Assembly: GCF_029953265.1 (NCBI RefSeq) | Contig: NZ_JASBAO010000001.1 | Span: 558,001-622,000 of the forward strand | DNA: 64,000 nucleotides | Direction: 5' to 3' | DNA from: Commensalibacter oyaizuii | Lineage (GTDB): Bacteria > Pseudomonadota > Alphaproteobacteria > Acetobacterales > Acetobacteraceae | Part shown: in pieces, positions 19,267 to 27,902 of the stretch | Position numbering within the stretch: position 1 is the stretch's first letter | How the letters are laid out: each line of letters begins with the position of its first letter | Position numbers and translations under genes: made by a program | The notes under the pieces: model-generated | Told to the model about the DNA's origin: nothing | Database searches by the model: none | What the model saw: the letters and a program-made list of their open reading frames with translations, nothing else

Positions 19267-20520
19267 TTATTTATCTGTAGGGCGGTATAGGATACGTGCA
19301 CGGATAGTGCCGTCTAATGCACGTAAAGAACGCAAAATTTCAATATCATGATTGCCTTCAGTGGTTGCTTCGATCACAACATATCCAACTTCACCGTCAG
19401 TTTGTAGATATTGTGCAGATATATTGGCATTTGCCTGTGTAAATATATTGTTAATTTTCTGCATAATTCCTGGCACATTTTCATGTACGTGCATATAGCG
19501 TGTGCCTCTGAGACGAATAGGTAATTGTACCTCAGGAAAGTTAACAGAACTTAAAGTTGAACCGATATCAGAATATTCTACAAATTTATTACTAACTTCA
19601 CGCCCAATACGCTCTTGGGCCTCAATCGTTGATCCACCAATATGAGGGGATAAAATAACATTATCTAAACCTCGTAGGGGGGAGATAAATTCTTCCCCTT
19701 TTACTTTGGGTTCTTTGGGAAAAACATCAATGGCAGCACCCAATAAGTGCTTGCTTTTCAGTGCTGCTGCTAGGGCATCAATGTCCACGACCTGGCCCCG
19801 TGCATTATTAATTAAAAAAGACCCTGGCTTCATCATGGCAATTTCTTTTTCACCAATTAAATTTACCGTACTGTCTAAATGAGGGACGTGTAAACTGACA
19901 ATATCACTTTGCTGTAGCAATTCAGCCAAAGATCCAACAGGTTTTGCGTTGCCATGGGATAATTTATCAACCACGTCATAGTAGATGACCTGTAATCCAA
20001 AAGCTTCCGCCAAGATAGACAGCTGTGATCCAATCGAACCATATCCAACAATACCCAGTGTTTTACCTCTTACTTCCCAGCTATTATCGCTGCTTTTATC
20101 CCATAACCCTTTATGGCATTCTTCTGAACGGGTGAAAATACGACGCAATAACATTACAATCTCACCCATCACCAATTCAGCAACAGAACGTGTATTACTG
20201 AACGGTGCATTAAATACTGGAATACCACGATTTCTGGCTGCTTCTAGATCTACCTGATTGGTGCCAATACAAAAACATCCAATGGCTATTAACTTATCTG
20301 CAGCATCCAATACTTCTTCAGTAATATGCGTGCGTGAACGAATTCCAACCAGATGAACCCCTTTGATTGCTTCTTTTAAAGCATCCCCTTCCAAAGCGGT
20401 TTTTAAATGGGTAATGTTTGTGTATCCGTGTTGTTTTAATAAATCAACAGCACTTTGGTGAACCCCCTCCAACAACAAGATACGAATTTTGTCCTTGGGT
20501 AAAGATAGATTAGAAGCCAT
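19267..20520 (-). CDS. serA: D-3-phosphoglycerate dehydrogenase
   Basis: First step of serine synthesis, oxidising 3-phosphoglycerate with NAD. The 417 residues include the N-terminal substrate domain with FCIGTNQVDL, the nucleotide-binding motif GYGSIG (159-164), catalytic Arg241 (NNARGQ), Glu270 and His293 (SPHIGGST), and a C-terminal ACT domain (about 343-414) for serine feedback. Length matches the E. coli-type enzyme. It is the third gene of a minus-strand run with cytochrome c and hisN; the gap to hisN is 23 bp. Confidence 0.96.
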   Translation of the reverse strand: MASNLSLPKDKIRILLLEGVHQSAVDLLKQHGYTNITHLKTALEGDALKEAIKGVHLVGIRSRTHITEEVLDAADKLIAIGCFCIGTNQVDLEAARNRGIPVFNAPFSNTRSVAELVMGEIVMLLRRIFTRSEECHKGLWDKSSDNSWEVRGKTLGIVGYGSIGSQLSILAEAFGLQVIYYDVVDKLSHGNAKPVGSLAELLQQSDIVSLHVPHLDSTVNLIGEKEIAMMKPGSFLINNARGQVVDIDALAAALKSKHLLGAAIDVFPKEPKVKGEEFISPLRGLDNVILSPHIGGSTIEAQERIGREVSNKFVEYSDIGSTLSSVNFPEVQLPIRLRGTRYMHVHENVPGIMQKINNIFTQANANISAQYLQTDGEVGYVVIEATTEGNHDIEILRSLRALDGTIRARILYRPTDK

Positions 20521-20543
20521 TATATTTTCCTTAACTAAAATAT

Positions 20544-21341
20544 TTAAATATCATCATTTAATAACTCAATGACCTGTTGTTTTAAGCTGATGTCACCAAG
20601 AGCCAAAACAGTTTCATTGCTACTTAAATTCAATGGATTGCCTTGCCAGTCGGTAATACTGCCACCTGCACCCTCTATAATAGGAACCAAAGCTGCCCAA
20701 TCCCATATTTGGTTGCCATGTTCAATTATTAAATCAATTTGACCCAATGCCAACAGACCATAGGCATAACAGTCGCCCCCCCAAGTCATTCTTTTAACTT
20801 TATCACATACCCGCACCCATTTTGGATTGGGGGCTTCATTTAAGATTTCTGGCGCGGTACAAGACGCCTCAGCAAAACGTAATTCTGGACATGCTCTGGT
20901 TCCAATTTTCCCACCCAATTCCGAAATGAATTGAGAGGGTTGCCCTTCGACACCTATCCAACGTTCTTTGGTCATTGGTTGATCAATGATTCCTAAAACG
21001 GGCCTGCCTTCATATAACAACGCAATCAACACCCCAAACAAGGGACGCCCTGTGATAAAAGCTCGTGTTCCATCAATTGGATCAATCACCCATTGGTATT
21101 TTGACTGTGTTTTATTGCTACTGCCATATTCTTCCCCAATAATTCCAAAATCAGGTGTTTCACGTTGTAAGATTTTTCGAATTACTTGTTCAGATTCACG
21201 ATCAGCCTGAGTAACAGGCGAATCATCTGATTTTATGTCAGTCGTTATAGATTGACGAAAATAAGGACGAATGACCTTACCTGCTTCTTGAACCGCTTCT
21301 TGGGCAATTTGTAAGAAAGAATCTAATTGAAGTTTAGTCAT
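20544..21341 (-). CDS. hisN: Histidinol-phosphatase, inositol monophosphatase family
   Basis: 265-residue Mg2+-dependent phosphatase. Metal-site motifs: GEEYG (Glu70/71), DPIDGT (Asp87, Asp90, Thr92) and WDWAA (Asp214). The extended WVIDPIDGTRAFITGRP is characteristic of HisN histidinol-phosphatases rather than SuhB. It would complete histidine synthesis from histidinol phosphate. It starts 5 bp after the cytochrome c stop and ends 23 bp before serA. Relaxed specificity toward phosphoserine is conceivable from the serA neighbour but is only a guess. Confidence 0.87.
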   Translation of the reverse strand: MTKLQLDSFLQIAQEAVQEAGKVIRPYFRQSITTDIKSDDSPVTQADRESEQVIRKILQRETPDFGIIGEEYGSSNKTQSKYQWVIDPIDGTRAFITGRPLFGVLIALLYEGRPVLGIIDQPMTKERWIGVEGQPSQFISELGGKIGTRACPELRFAEASCTAPEILNEAPNPKWVRVCDKVKRMTWGGDCYAYGLLALGQIDLIIEHGNQIWDWAALVPIIEGAGGSITDWQGNPLNLSSNETVLALGDISLKQQVIELLNDDI

Positions 21342-21346
21342 AATAT

Positions 21347-22255
21347 TTAATGATTTTCCTGTGGGGAAAGAGAACGTAAATACAATATAATCTCTTTTCT
21401 GACTGCGAGGGATGCTATGCCATTGTAAATCATTTTATTTCCTGGCGCCCATTTCTCTGGATTTTCTAACCATTGATCTAAACTACTTTCTGTCCAATCA
21501 CCTTGCTTTGCTTTTAGGGCCTTAGAATAAGTATAATTCCCTTTGGACGCAATTGGTTTATCAACTATATCGTACAAATTAGGCCCCAGACCGTGTGTCC
21601 CATTTGGTTTAACACTATGACATACAGCACAAAAATGTTCGAAATTTTGTTTTCCTGTCACAATATTTTTTTCAGAGATTTGAGTCGTTTTTGATTTCTC
21701 CGACAAATTTGTAACACGTTGAATATCAGGGGATTTCGCTGGGTCATATTGAATAGATAATATTTCCTTGTCTTGATGATTTGATGAAAGCGTTTTTAAA
21801 TAAGCAATTAAATCGATACGATCCTGTTTTGACGGCATTCCAGGATAGGCCATATTTGTATCCGAGGCAAAAGCAGATGGACGAATTAACCATTGATTTA
21901 AATTTTGAATGTCCCATTGTTCTTTACGATGTTTTTTTAAACTTTGGGAATAATTAAATCCTTGAACCGATGCAATGTGACGGTCCATAATATCATATAA
22001 ATAGGGACCGATTTTATGGGAATCATCTTTATTAAAACTATGACATAGACCGCATTGATTAGCCGCTATTTGCTTACCTTTGGAAATATTTGCACTTGCA
22101 AGATTAATTTTCTTGTCATCATTATCTAAAAATAACGCTGATTTTATAGGTGTTGTATCTTTGATCAATAAATATCCTATACCCCATGCGCTGGCAAAAA
22201 CACTGGCAGAAAATACACAAGCAGCGAGTAATCGATTCCAATCAAAACTGTCCAT
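21347..22255 (-). CDS. Membrane-anchored di-heme cytochrome c
   Basis: 302-residue protein with one N-terminal membrane anchor (about 8-31) and two class I cytochrome c domains. Each has a CxxCH site (Cys68-Cys71-His72; Cys209-Cys212-His213) and a likely axial Met (135 in TNMAYPGM; 275 in NKMIYNGI). The domains are parallel in sequence (GPYLYDIMDR versus GPNLYDIVDK), pointing to an internal duplication of a CycM-like unit. It should carry electrons in the periplasm, perhaps to a terminal oxidase; partners are not encoded here. It heads the operon with hisN and serA. Confidence 0.9.
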   Translation of the reverse strand: MDSFDWNRLLAACVFSASVFASAWGIGYLLIKDTTPIKSALFLDNDDKKINLASANISKGKQIAANQCGLCHSFNKDDSHKIGPYLYDIMDRHIASVQGFNYSQSLKKHRKEQWDIQNLNQWLIRPSAFASDTNMAYPGMPSKQDRIDLIAYLKTLSSNHQDKEILSIQYDPAKSPDIQRVTNLSEKSKTTQISEKNIVTGKQNFEHFCAVCHSVKPNGTHGLGPNLYDIVDKPIASKGNYTYSKALKAKQGDWTESSLDQWLENPEKWAPGNKMIYNGIASLAVRKEIILYLRSLSPQENH

Positions 22256-22382
22256 TTTGAATAATTTTCTTCATAAATTAAAATGATCTATACAATCCGC
22301 ACTTGTTTATAGAATAAAGGCACGTTATCAGCTATACAAGATAAAGATAACAACAGACTTAATTTTTTGAGACCTTGATCTG

Positions 22383-23138
22383 ATGAATGCGTTAATTATT
22401 ATTCCAGCTCGTCTTGCCTCTGTTCGTCTGCCAAATAAACCCTTGGCTGATATCAATGGAAAAGCCATGATTGTAAGGGTCATGGAACAAGCACAAAAGG
22501 CCAATATCGGTCGAGTAATTGTGGCTTCTGGTGATCCTGAAATATCAGCAGTTATTCGTAGCGTTGGGGGGGAGGCTATAGATACCAATCCCAAATTGCC
22601 TTCTGGATCAGATCGTGTTTATGATGCCTTATGCCAACTTGATAACCACGAAGAATACGAAACCATCATTAATTTACAAGGGGATTTGCCTTTGATCAGT
22701 CCCCAAGATATTCTTCAATCTTTGTTACCTTTAAACAATCCCACCGTTGACATCGCAACTTTGATTGCCCCTATACAATCAGAGCAAGAAAAAAATGCTT
22801 CTTCTGTTGTTAAGGTCGCTTGTAGTTTTTATAAAGATTCTACTACACTTGCCAAAGCGCTTTATTTTTCTCGATCACCCATTCCGTGGGGGGAAGGAAT
22901 ATTATGGCATCACGTGGGCATTTATGCTTATCGCAAAACAGCATTGAAACAATTTATTACCTTACCTGCATCACCATTGGAACAGCGTGAAAAATTAGAA
23001 CAGTTACGAGCCTTAGAAGCAGGTATGACAATTGGGTGCGCAACAATTTCGCATGCACCTTTGGGGGTTGATACCCCACAGGACCTTGATAATGTAAGAA
23101 CAATAATAAAAGAGAATATTAAAAATGACATCTGCTAA
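22383..23138 (+). CDS. kdsB: 3-deoxy-manno-octulosonate cytidylyltransferase
   Basis: Activates Kdo to CMP-Kdo for the lipid A inner core. The 251-residue length is typical. The N-terminal IIIPARLASVRLPNKPL is the family signature for CTP binding, followed by SGSDRVYDAL, NLQGDLPLI and HHVGIYAYRK, and GVDTPQDL at the end. The last 14 bp overlap pheA in another frame, so the two are cotranscribed and probably translationally coupled. It implies Kdo-containing lipopolysaccharide. Confidence 0.95.
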   Translation: MNALIIIPARLASVRLPNKPLADINGKAMIVRVMEQAQKANIGRVIVASGDPEISAVIRSVGGEAIDTNPKLPSGSDRVYDALCQLDNHEEYETIINLQGDLPLISPQDILQSLLPLNNPTVDIATLIAPIQSEQEKNASSVVKVACSFYKDSTTLAKALYFSRSPIPWGEGILWHHVGIYAYRKTALKQFITLPASPLEQREKLEQLRALEAGMTIGCATISHAPLGVDTPQDLDNVRTIIKENIKNDIC

Positions 23139-23967
23139 AATCATTGCTTTTCAAGGAAGACCTGGTGCCTATTCGGATTTGGCCTGTCGTTTAGCACGCC
23201 CTGGCTGGATAACTTTACCTTGTGAAGACTTTTATACAGCAATTAAAGCAGTACAAATGGGACGTGCCAATCAAGCCATGTTACCCTGCGAAAATAATTT
23301 AGTAGGGCGCGTTCCTGATATTCATACGCTGCTTCCCTCTTCAGGGTTGTTTATTGTCGGGGAACATTTTCAACGTGTTGAACATTGTTTATTAGGCATT
23401 AAAGGTACACAAATCTCTGATATTAAACGAATTCACACCCATCCCGTAGCAATGGGGCAAGTTGCAGGATTAATTCAATCTTTACAGGTTGAGCCTATTG
23501 TTGAATTTGATACGGCTGGCTCGGCTGAAATTATTGCTAAACTTAACAGCAAAGAAGACGCAGCCATAGCATCCTCCTTAGCAGCAGACCTAAACGGATT
23601 AGACGTTTTACGTCATAATGTCGAAGATGAATCTTATAACACCACACGATTTTATATCGTTGCCAAAGATCGCGAGATCCCCCCCACCAACGAAAATCAT
23701 ATCGTAACAACATTGTTATTTAAAACGAAAAATATTCCAGCCGCTCTTTATAAAGCTTTGGGAGGCTTTGCAACCAATAATATCAACATGACCCGCCTTG
23801 AAAGTTGTATGGCTGATGGCAATTTTATTGCTACGAAGTTTTTGGTTGATGTCGATGGACATATAGATCAACCTGCTTTAAAGCGTGCAATTAATGAATT
23901 ACAATTTTACTCGGAAGAGTGTATTATCTTAGGTGTATATCCTGCATCAAAATATCGTCAATCTTGA
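23125..23967 (+). CDS. pheA: Prephenate dehydratase
   Basis: Converts prephenate to phenylpyruvate in phenylalanine synthesis. The 280-residue monofunctional form has no chorismate mutase domain. It begins AFQGRPGAYSDLACR and contains LPCENNLVGRV, the catalytic TRF in NTTRFYIVA (about 172-180), and a C-terminal regulatory ACT domain (LLFKTKNIPAALYKALGGF...LESCMADGNF). The ACT ESR-type motif reads LESC, a tolerable variant. The start overlaps kdsB by 14 bp; dapA follows after 44 bp. Confidence 0.95.
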   Translation: MTSAKIIAFQGRPGAYSDLACRLARPGWITLPCEDFYTAIKAVQMGRANQAMLPCENNLVGRVPDIHTLLPSSGLFIVGEHFQRVEHCLLGIKGTQISDIKRIHTHPVAMGQVAGLIQSLQVEPIVEFDTAGSAEIIAKLNSKEDAAIASSLAADLNGLDVLRHNVEDESYNTTRFYIVAKDREIPPTNENHIVTTLLFKTKNIPAALYKALGGFATNNINMTRLESCMADGNFIATKFLVDVDGHIDQPALKRAINELQFYSEECIILGVYPASKYRQS

Positions 23968-24011
23968 TAAGATGACTGTATTTTACATAATAATAACCAA
24001 GGATCATTTAC

Positions 24012-24902
24012 ATGACGAATATTTGGCTTGAAGGCTCAATAACCGCCCTAGTTACCCCAATGAACGAAGATGGTTCATTAGATATTAAAACGTTCGAAAA
24101 ATTCGTAGATTGGCAAATTCAAGAAGGGACTTCTGCCTTGGTTCCAGTAGGGACCACAGGTGAAAGCCCTACATTATCCCATGAAGAGCATAAAAAAATT
24201 GTTGAAGTAGCGGTTAAAGTTTCAAATGGCAGAGTTCCCGTACTTGCTGGGGCAGGGTCTAATTGCACTGCCGAAGCTGTTGAAATGGCCTTGTTTGCCA
24301 AAAAAATTGGTGCAGATGCAGCATTGGTCGTTACCCCATATTACAATAAACCCACCCAAGAAGGACTATTCCAACACTATACAACAATTGCCAATGCCAG
24401 CAAATTTCCTATTTATATCTATAATATTCCTGGTCGCTCGGTCATTGATATGTCTGTTGAAACAATGGCACGATTGGCACAAAACCCGTATATTGTTGGG
24501 GTTAAAGATGCGACTGCAAATTTATTGCGTCCTATTCAGACCCGACGTGCTGTAAAAAAACAATTCAATCAGCTTTCTGGTGAAGATGGAACAGCCGTTC
24601 CATTTTTGGCTGCAGGTGGGGATGGGTGTATTAGCGTAACCGCGAATATTGCCCCTAAATTATGTGCTGAATTACAACGTGCATGGAAAGATGGTCATAT
24701 TGCTAACGCTATCGCCATGCAAGATCGTTTATCTATTTTACATGATGCAATGTTTTGTGAAAGCAATCCCGGGCCAGTTAAATTTGCTGCTTCTGTCTTA
24801 GGGTTGATGAACGAAACCTGCCGTTTACCTTTGGTTCCTATTGCACAATCTTCACGAAAACAAGTTAAAGAAGCATTAGAATTTGTTGGATTACTGAGTT
24901 AG
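24012..24902 (+). CDS. dapA: 4-hydroxy-tetrahydrodipicolinate synthase
   Basis: First committed step of lysine and diaminopimelate synthesis, condensing pyruvate with aspartate semialdehyde. The 296-residue TIM barrel shows GTTGES with Thr48-Thr49, Tyr111 in PYYNKP, Tyr137 in IYNIPGR, and the Schiff-base Lys165 in VGVKDATAN. The ribosome site AAGGATCATTTAC precedes the ATG. smpB starts 4 bp downstream. Confidence 0.96.
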   Translation: MTNIWLEGSITALVTPMNEDGSLDIKTFEKFVDWQIQEGTSALVPVGTTGESPTLSHEEHKKIVEVAVKVSNGRVPVLAGAGSNCTAEAVEMALFAKKIGADAALVVTPYYNKPTQEGLFQHYTTIANASKFPIYIYNIPGRSVIDMSVETMARLAQNPYIVGVKDATANLLRPIQTRRAVKKQFNQLSGEDGTAVPFLAAGGDGCISVTANIAPKLCAELQRAWKDGHIANAIAMQDRLSILHDAMFCESNPGPVKFAASVLGLMNETCRLPLVPIAQSSRKQVKEALEFVGLLS

Positions 24903-24906
24903 AAGC

Positions 24907-25386
24907 ATGGCTGAGAAGAAAAAAAGCACGTTAATCTCATTTGGAAATGTTGCTAAAAATCGCAAAGCAACCTTCAATTATTCTATTGTTGAGAAAATTG
25001 AGGCTGGTATCATGTTAAAAGGTCCAGAGGTTAAAAGTTTGCGTAATGGTCGTGCCACAATTAATGAAGCATATGCTGGTGAACGAGATGGAGAAATATG
25101 GCTTTTCAATAGCTATATTCCTGAATATCAAGGTGGGGTATTTTCTAAATTCGATCCCAGAGCCCCTCGCAAATTATTGCTGCATCAAAAACAAATTAAT
25201 AAACTTCTTGGTGCCATTACCCGAGAGGGGATGACCTTAGTTCCTTTGGATATATTCTTCAACGCCAGAGGCATTGCCAAGGTCAGCCTTGGTCTTGGTC
25301 AAGGTAAAAAGAAGGCAGATAAACGTCAGGCTATTGCAGATCGAGATTGGAAACGTGACAAAGCCAGATTACTTAGAAATAAATAA
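24907..25386 (+). CDS. smpB: SsrA-binding protein
   Basis: Binds tmRNA and delivers it to stalled ribosomes for trans-translation. The 159-residue protein has the OB-fold core: NRKATFNYSIVEKIEAGIMLKGPEVKSLR is typical (only part quoted as motif GPEVKSLR), with WLFNSYIPEYQ and LLLHQKQI, and a basic C-terminal tail (KKKADKRQAIADRDWKRDKARL). The gene follows dapA closely, a frequent alphaproteobacterial order. No tmRNA gene was found in the 204 bp downstream. Confidence 0.96.
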   Translation: MAEKKKSTLISFGNVAKNRKATFNYSIVEKIEAGIMLKGPEVKSLRNGRATINEAYAGERDGEIWLFNSYIPEYQGGVFSKFDPRAPRKLLLHQKQINKLLGAITREGMTLVPLDIFFNARGIAKVSLGLGQGKKKADKRQAIADRDWKRDKARLLRNK

Positions 25387-25590
25387 TAACTTATGTAAGA
25401 TTTTTTTGACAAAGCTAAAATAAATCTTCATCATAATTGCTGGCAAAATATTAAAAGGATCAAGGGGGAAAGGTTTTTTAAATTGTTTTAATATTGTTAC
25501 GTATTTAATAATTTATATCAAACCCTTGATAATTTCTATTATTTAATAAATTTAGATATGACATAATTTTTAACAAGGTTCTTTTTTTGT

Positions 25591-26817
25591 ATGGCAGATT
25601 CGGTACTAATTATTAATGCAGGTTCGTCAAGTTTGAAATTCTCTCTTTATCATGAAGATGGAAATGGCGAATTTATTCAATATGCCAAGGGATTACTTGA
25701 AGGAATAGGAACCAAACCGCATTTGATCGTATCGGATCAGAATAATACAACTCTTGTTGATAAAATTTGGACAGATCCTAAATTATCTCAGCCCAGTGCT
25801 AGAGATATTTTATTTGATGAAACGCTGGAATGGATTTTTAATCACATTGGGGATGATGAAATTATCGCTGTGGGGCATCGTGTCGTACACGGAGGGGCAA
25901 AATATTCCAGACCAGTATTCATTAATGAGGCAATATATCAATATCTTGAAAATCTGACCCCATTCGTACCTTTACATCAACCCGGCAGTTTATCGCCAAT
26001 GCGTGTAATGATGCGTAAGAAACCCAATATTCCTCAAATTGCATGTTTCGATACAGCATTTCATGCAACCATGCCAGACAAAGCGAAACGTTTTGCTTTG
26101 CCCAGAAAATATTATGATGAGGGTATAAGACGTTATGGATTTCATGGGTTATCCTATCAATATATAGTTCACTATCTTAATCAAACCCAATCCCCCCTTG
26201 CCAAAGGTAAGACAATTGTTGCCCATTTAGGCAATGGTGCCAGTGTCGCAGCAATTAAAGAGGGTCAATGTATCGACACTTCTATGAGTTTTACCCCTTT
26301 GGATGGTTTGGTTATGGGAACCAGGACTGGGCATATTGATGCAGCTATTATTTTATATATGTTGCAAGAAGAAAAATTATCACCTGAAGAGGTTGAATCC
26401 TTGATTTGGAAAAAATCTGGATTATTAGGGGTTTCAGAAGTATCCAGCGACATGCGCGATATTTTACAAGAAGTTATCAATCAAGGACCCAAAGCCGAAT
26501 ATGCAAAGCAAGCCTTTGATTTATTCGTTTATAAATTAATTGGTGAAATTGGTCGATTAAGCGCGTCGCTTGAAGGATTAGATGGATTAATATTTACTGC
26601 TGGAATTGGTGCCCATGCACCGAATATGAGAAATGCGGTATGTAAGTCCTTAAAATGGTTAGGCGTGGAAATTGATGAAAATGCCAATAAAGCCCACCAA
26701 GAGGTTATTAGTACCCCAAACAGCAAAGTGCTGGTACAAATTATTCCAACAAACGAGGAATCTATAATACTAAAAGATATACTAGACATGATCAAAAAAG
26801 AAAAAGTACAGGCCTGA
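25591..26817 (+). CDS. ackA: Acetate kinase
   Basis: Interconverts acetate plus ATP and acetyl phosphate plus ADP. The 408-residue ASKHA-fold protein has INAGSSSLKF (Asn9), VGHRVVHGG, FDTAFHATMP, YGFHGLSYQY, HLGNGASVAAI, the GTRTGHIDAA loop, FTAGIGAHAPNMR, and TNEE near the C-terminus. No phosphotransacetylase gene is adjacent; a partner elsewhere could be Pta or a phosphoketolase that makes acetyl phosphate. The 204 bp upstream are AT-rich with no further gene. Confidence 0.96.
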   Translation: MADSVLIINAGSSSLKFSLYHEDGNGEFIQYAKGLLEGIGTKPHLIVSDQNNTTLVDKIWTDPKLSQPSARDILFDETLEWIFNHIGDDEIIAVGHRVVHGGAKYSRPVFINEAIYQYLENLTPFVPLHQPGSLSPMRVMMRKKPNIPQIACFDTAFHATMPDKAKRFALPRKYYDEGIRRYGFHGLSYQYIVHYLNQTQSPLAKGKTIVAHLGNGASVAAIKEGQCIDTSMSFTPLDGLVMGTRTGHIDAAIILYMLQEEKLSPEEVESLIWKKSGLLGVSEVSSDMRDILQEVINQGPKAEYAKQAFDLFVYKLIGEIGRLSASLEGLDGLIFTAGIGAHAPNMRNAVCKSLKWLGVEIDENANKAHQEVISTPNSKVLVQIIPTNEESIILKDILDMIKKEKVQA

Positions 26818-26827
26818 TCATAAGCGA

Positions 26828-26868
26828 ATTAGTCATTTAAAACCTTCGACACGGTATAAATGACTAAT
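26828..26868. repeat. 12-bp perfect inverted repeat downstream of ackA
   Basis: Arms ATTAGTCATTTA (26828-26839) and its complement (26857-26868) with a 17-nt loop, starting 10 bp after the ackA stop. No U-tract follows, so it is a stable stem-loop or a protein site rather than a textbook terminator. It lies between the convergent ends of ackA and a small secreted-protein gene. Confidence 0.6.
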
Positions 26869-26930
26869 ACATCCTTTACTAGTGTCATATATTGAGTTGG
26901 TAAACCAGTCTACAACTGCTGTTTATTTCC

Positions 26931-27299
26931 TTAGTTCAATAATTCTTTACAACTCTTACGAATAGAGGAGGCTACTCTGTGGCTGCATATTTTTTGTACG
27001 TCGACCTCGCACAGCTGTATAGAATTTGCATAAAGAGATCTCAATATTGAAACGTTAATCTCTTGTCTTGTATTATTATTACTTTTATCATTAGCAACTT
27101 TAGTTTTGAATTCTTTTAGATTTTTCAAAGATTCAATACAAGATGGACTGATCTGACTTGATTGTGTCTTTAGAATTTGAAACATTGTTTGTAATCGTTC
27201 TGTAGAAAACTGCACTGCAGATTCATCGTTTGATTGTGCAAAAGCAATATCGGACATACCCAGCACCAACAATATTCCCAAAGAAATAGCTTTTATCAT
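26931..27299 (-). CDS. Small secreted four-cysteine protein, unknown function
   Basis: Not recognised. The 122 residues start with a signal peptide (hydrophobic 4-20, cleavage likely after AFA at 21). The mature part is helical-looking and polar with four Cys (54, 97, 105, 117), which could form two disulfides in the periplasm. The start ATG is preceded by AGGAAAACAGGA. No membrane segment follows the signal. Neighbours (ackA convergent, an intergenic region upstream) give no functional hint. Confidence 0.65.
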   Translation of the reverse strand: MIKAISLGILLVLGMSDIAFAQSNDESAVQFSTERLQTMFQILKTQSSQISPSCIESLKNLKEFKTKVANDKSNNNTRQEINVSILRSLYANSIQLCEVDVQKICSHRVASSIRKSCKELLN

Positions 27300-27622
27300 T
27301 CCTGTTTTCCTAGATATCCAATCCGAATTTCTTTATTTTAAAATCAGAATGTTTTTGTTATCCCTATTTTCAAAGGCTCAAAAATCCTTTGTTTTCTGCC
27401 GTGTTATACCACAATGATCGATTTTATGCAGTCTTTTCTTTTATTATCCTGTATTCATACACAGGGTCTTCCTCAGATTTATCCCCGAAAATGTGGATAA
27501 CTTTTAAAAACTAGTAATTAATGCTTCAATGATTGATAATTTTTAATTTTTTCATGATGATGAATGTAAAATATATGATATTTTACTGATTCATAATAAG
27601 TAAGTTTATAATGGAGAAAACA
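27300..27622. other. Intergenic region with clustered DnaA-box-like sites next to an AT-rich tract
   Basis: 323 bp without a credible gene. It contains a perfect DnaA box on the minus strand (TGTGGATAA, 27492-27500) and three plus-strand TTATCC-core sites: TTATCCCTA (27358-27366), TTATCCTGT (27444-27452) and TTATCCCCG (27479-27487, 7/9 to TTATCCACA). Directly to the right, 27501-27610 is almost entirely A/T and includes CATGATGATGAATG, resembling DnaA-trio units. The layout resembles a replication origin, but dnaA itself lies 32 kb away and I cannot compute skew. It also holds promoters of the two flanking small genes. Confidence 0.35.
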
Positions 27623-27883
27623 ATGTCTACGCATAAAAATATGAAAAAAAAGCTGTCATTTTGTATAAAATCTTCTTTGTTGGGCAGCTTATTTTTACTT
27701 GCTGCATGTTCTGGTACTGCATCAACCCCTGTTCCACCAGGAACTGAATCCCCAGCGGGCTATGGTTCGTCTTGTAAGGCAGGGATGTATTCTTGTAAAA
27801 CACCTTATCCAGTACCTCTTGGATCTCCTTGCAGTTGTCCTGGTGTCGGTGCTGCTTCTTATGGTAATGTCCACGCTTCATAA
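27623..27883 (+). CDS. Small cysteine-rich lipoprotein, unknown function
   Basis: 86 residues from the ATG at 27623, chosen because GGAG lies 8 bp upstream; an in-frame ATG at 27611 would overlap that site. A type II signal ends in the lipobox LAAC (Cys29), so the protein should be lipid-anchored. The mature part is Pro/Gly/Cys-rich with Cys51, 58, 70 and 72 in GSSCKAGMYSCKTPYP and PLGSPCSCPG. The CxC pair and spacing suggest disulfides or metal binding; no known function. It lies 19 bp before rarA and could be its leader gene. Confidence 0.7.
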   Translation: MSTHKNMKKKLSFCIKSSLLGSLFLLAACSGTASTPVPPGTESPAGYGSSCKAGMYSCKTPYPVPLGSPCSCPGVGAASYGNVHAS

Positions 27884-27902
27884 TTATATTTTAATATAAC
27901 GA

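Noticed and set aside
23125-23967. PheA ACT domain with LESC instead of ESR as a sign of lost feedback control
   Set aside because: Variation after the ES pair is common in alphaproteobacterial PheA; not enough to infer loss of regulation.
25516-25531. TATCAA-N4-TTGATA dyad before ackA as an FNR-type site
   Set aside because: Half-sites are in the inverse orientation to the FNR consensus TTGAT-N4-ATCAA, so it does not match.
25387-25590. tmRNA gene next to smpB
   Set aside because: No tRNA-like ends or tag reading frame are visible; the region is just AT-rich.
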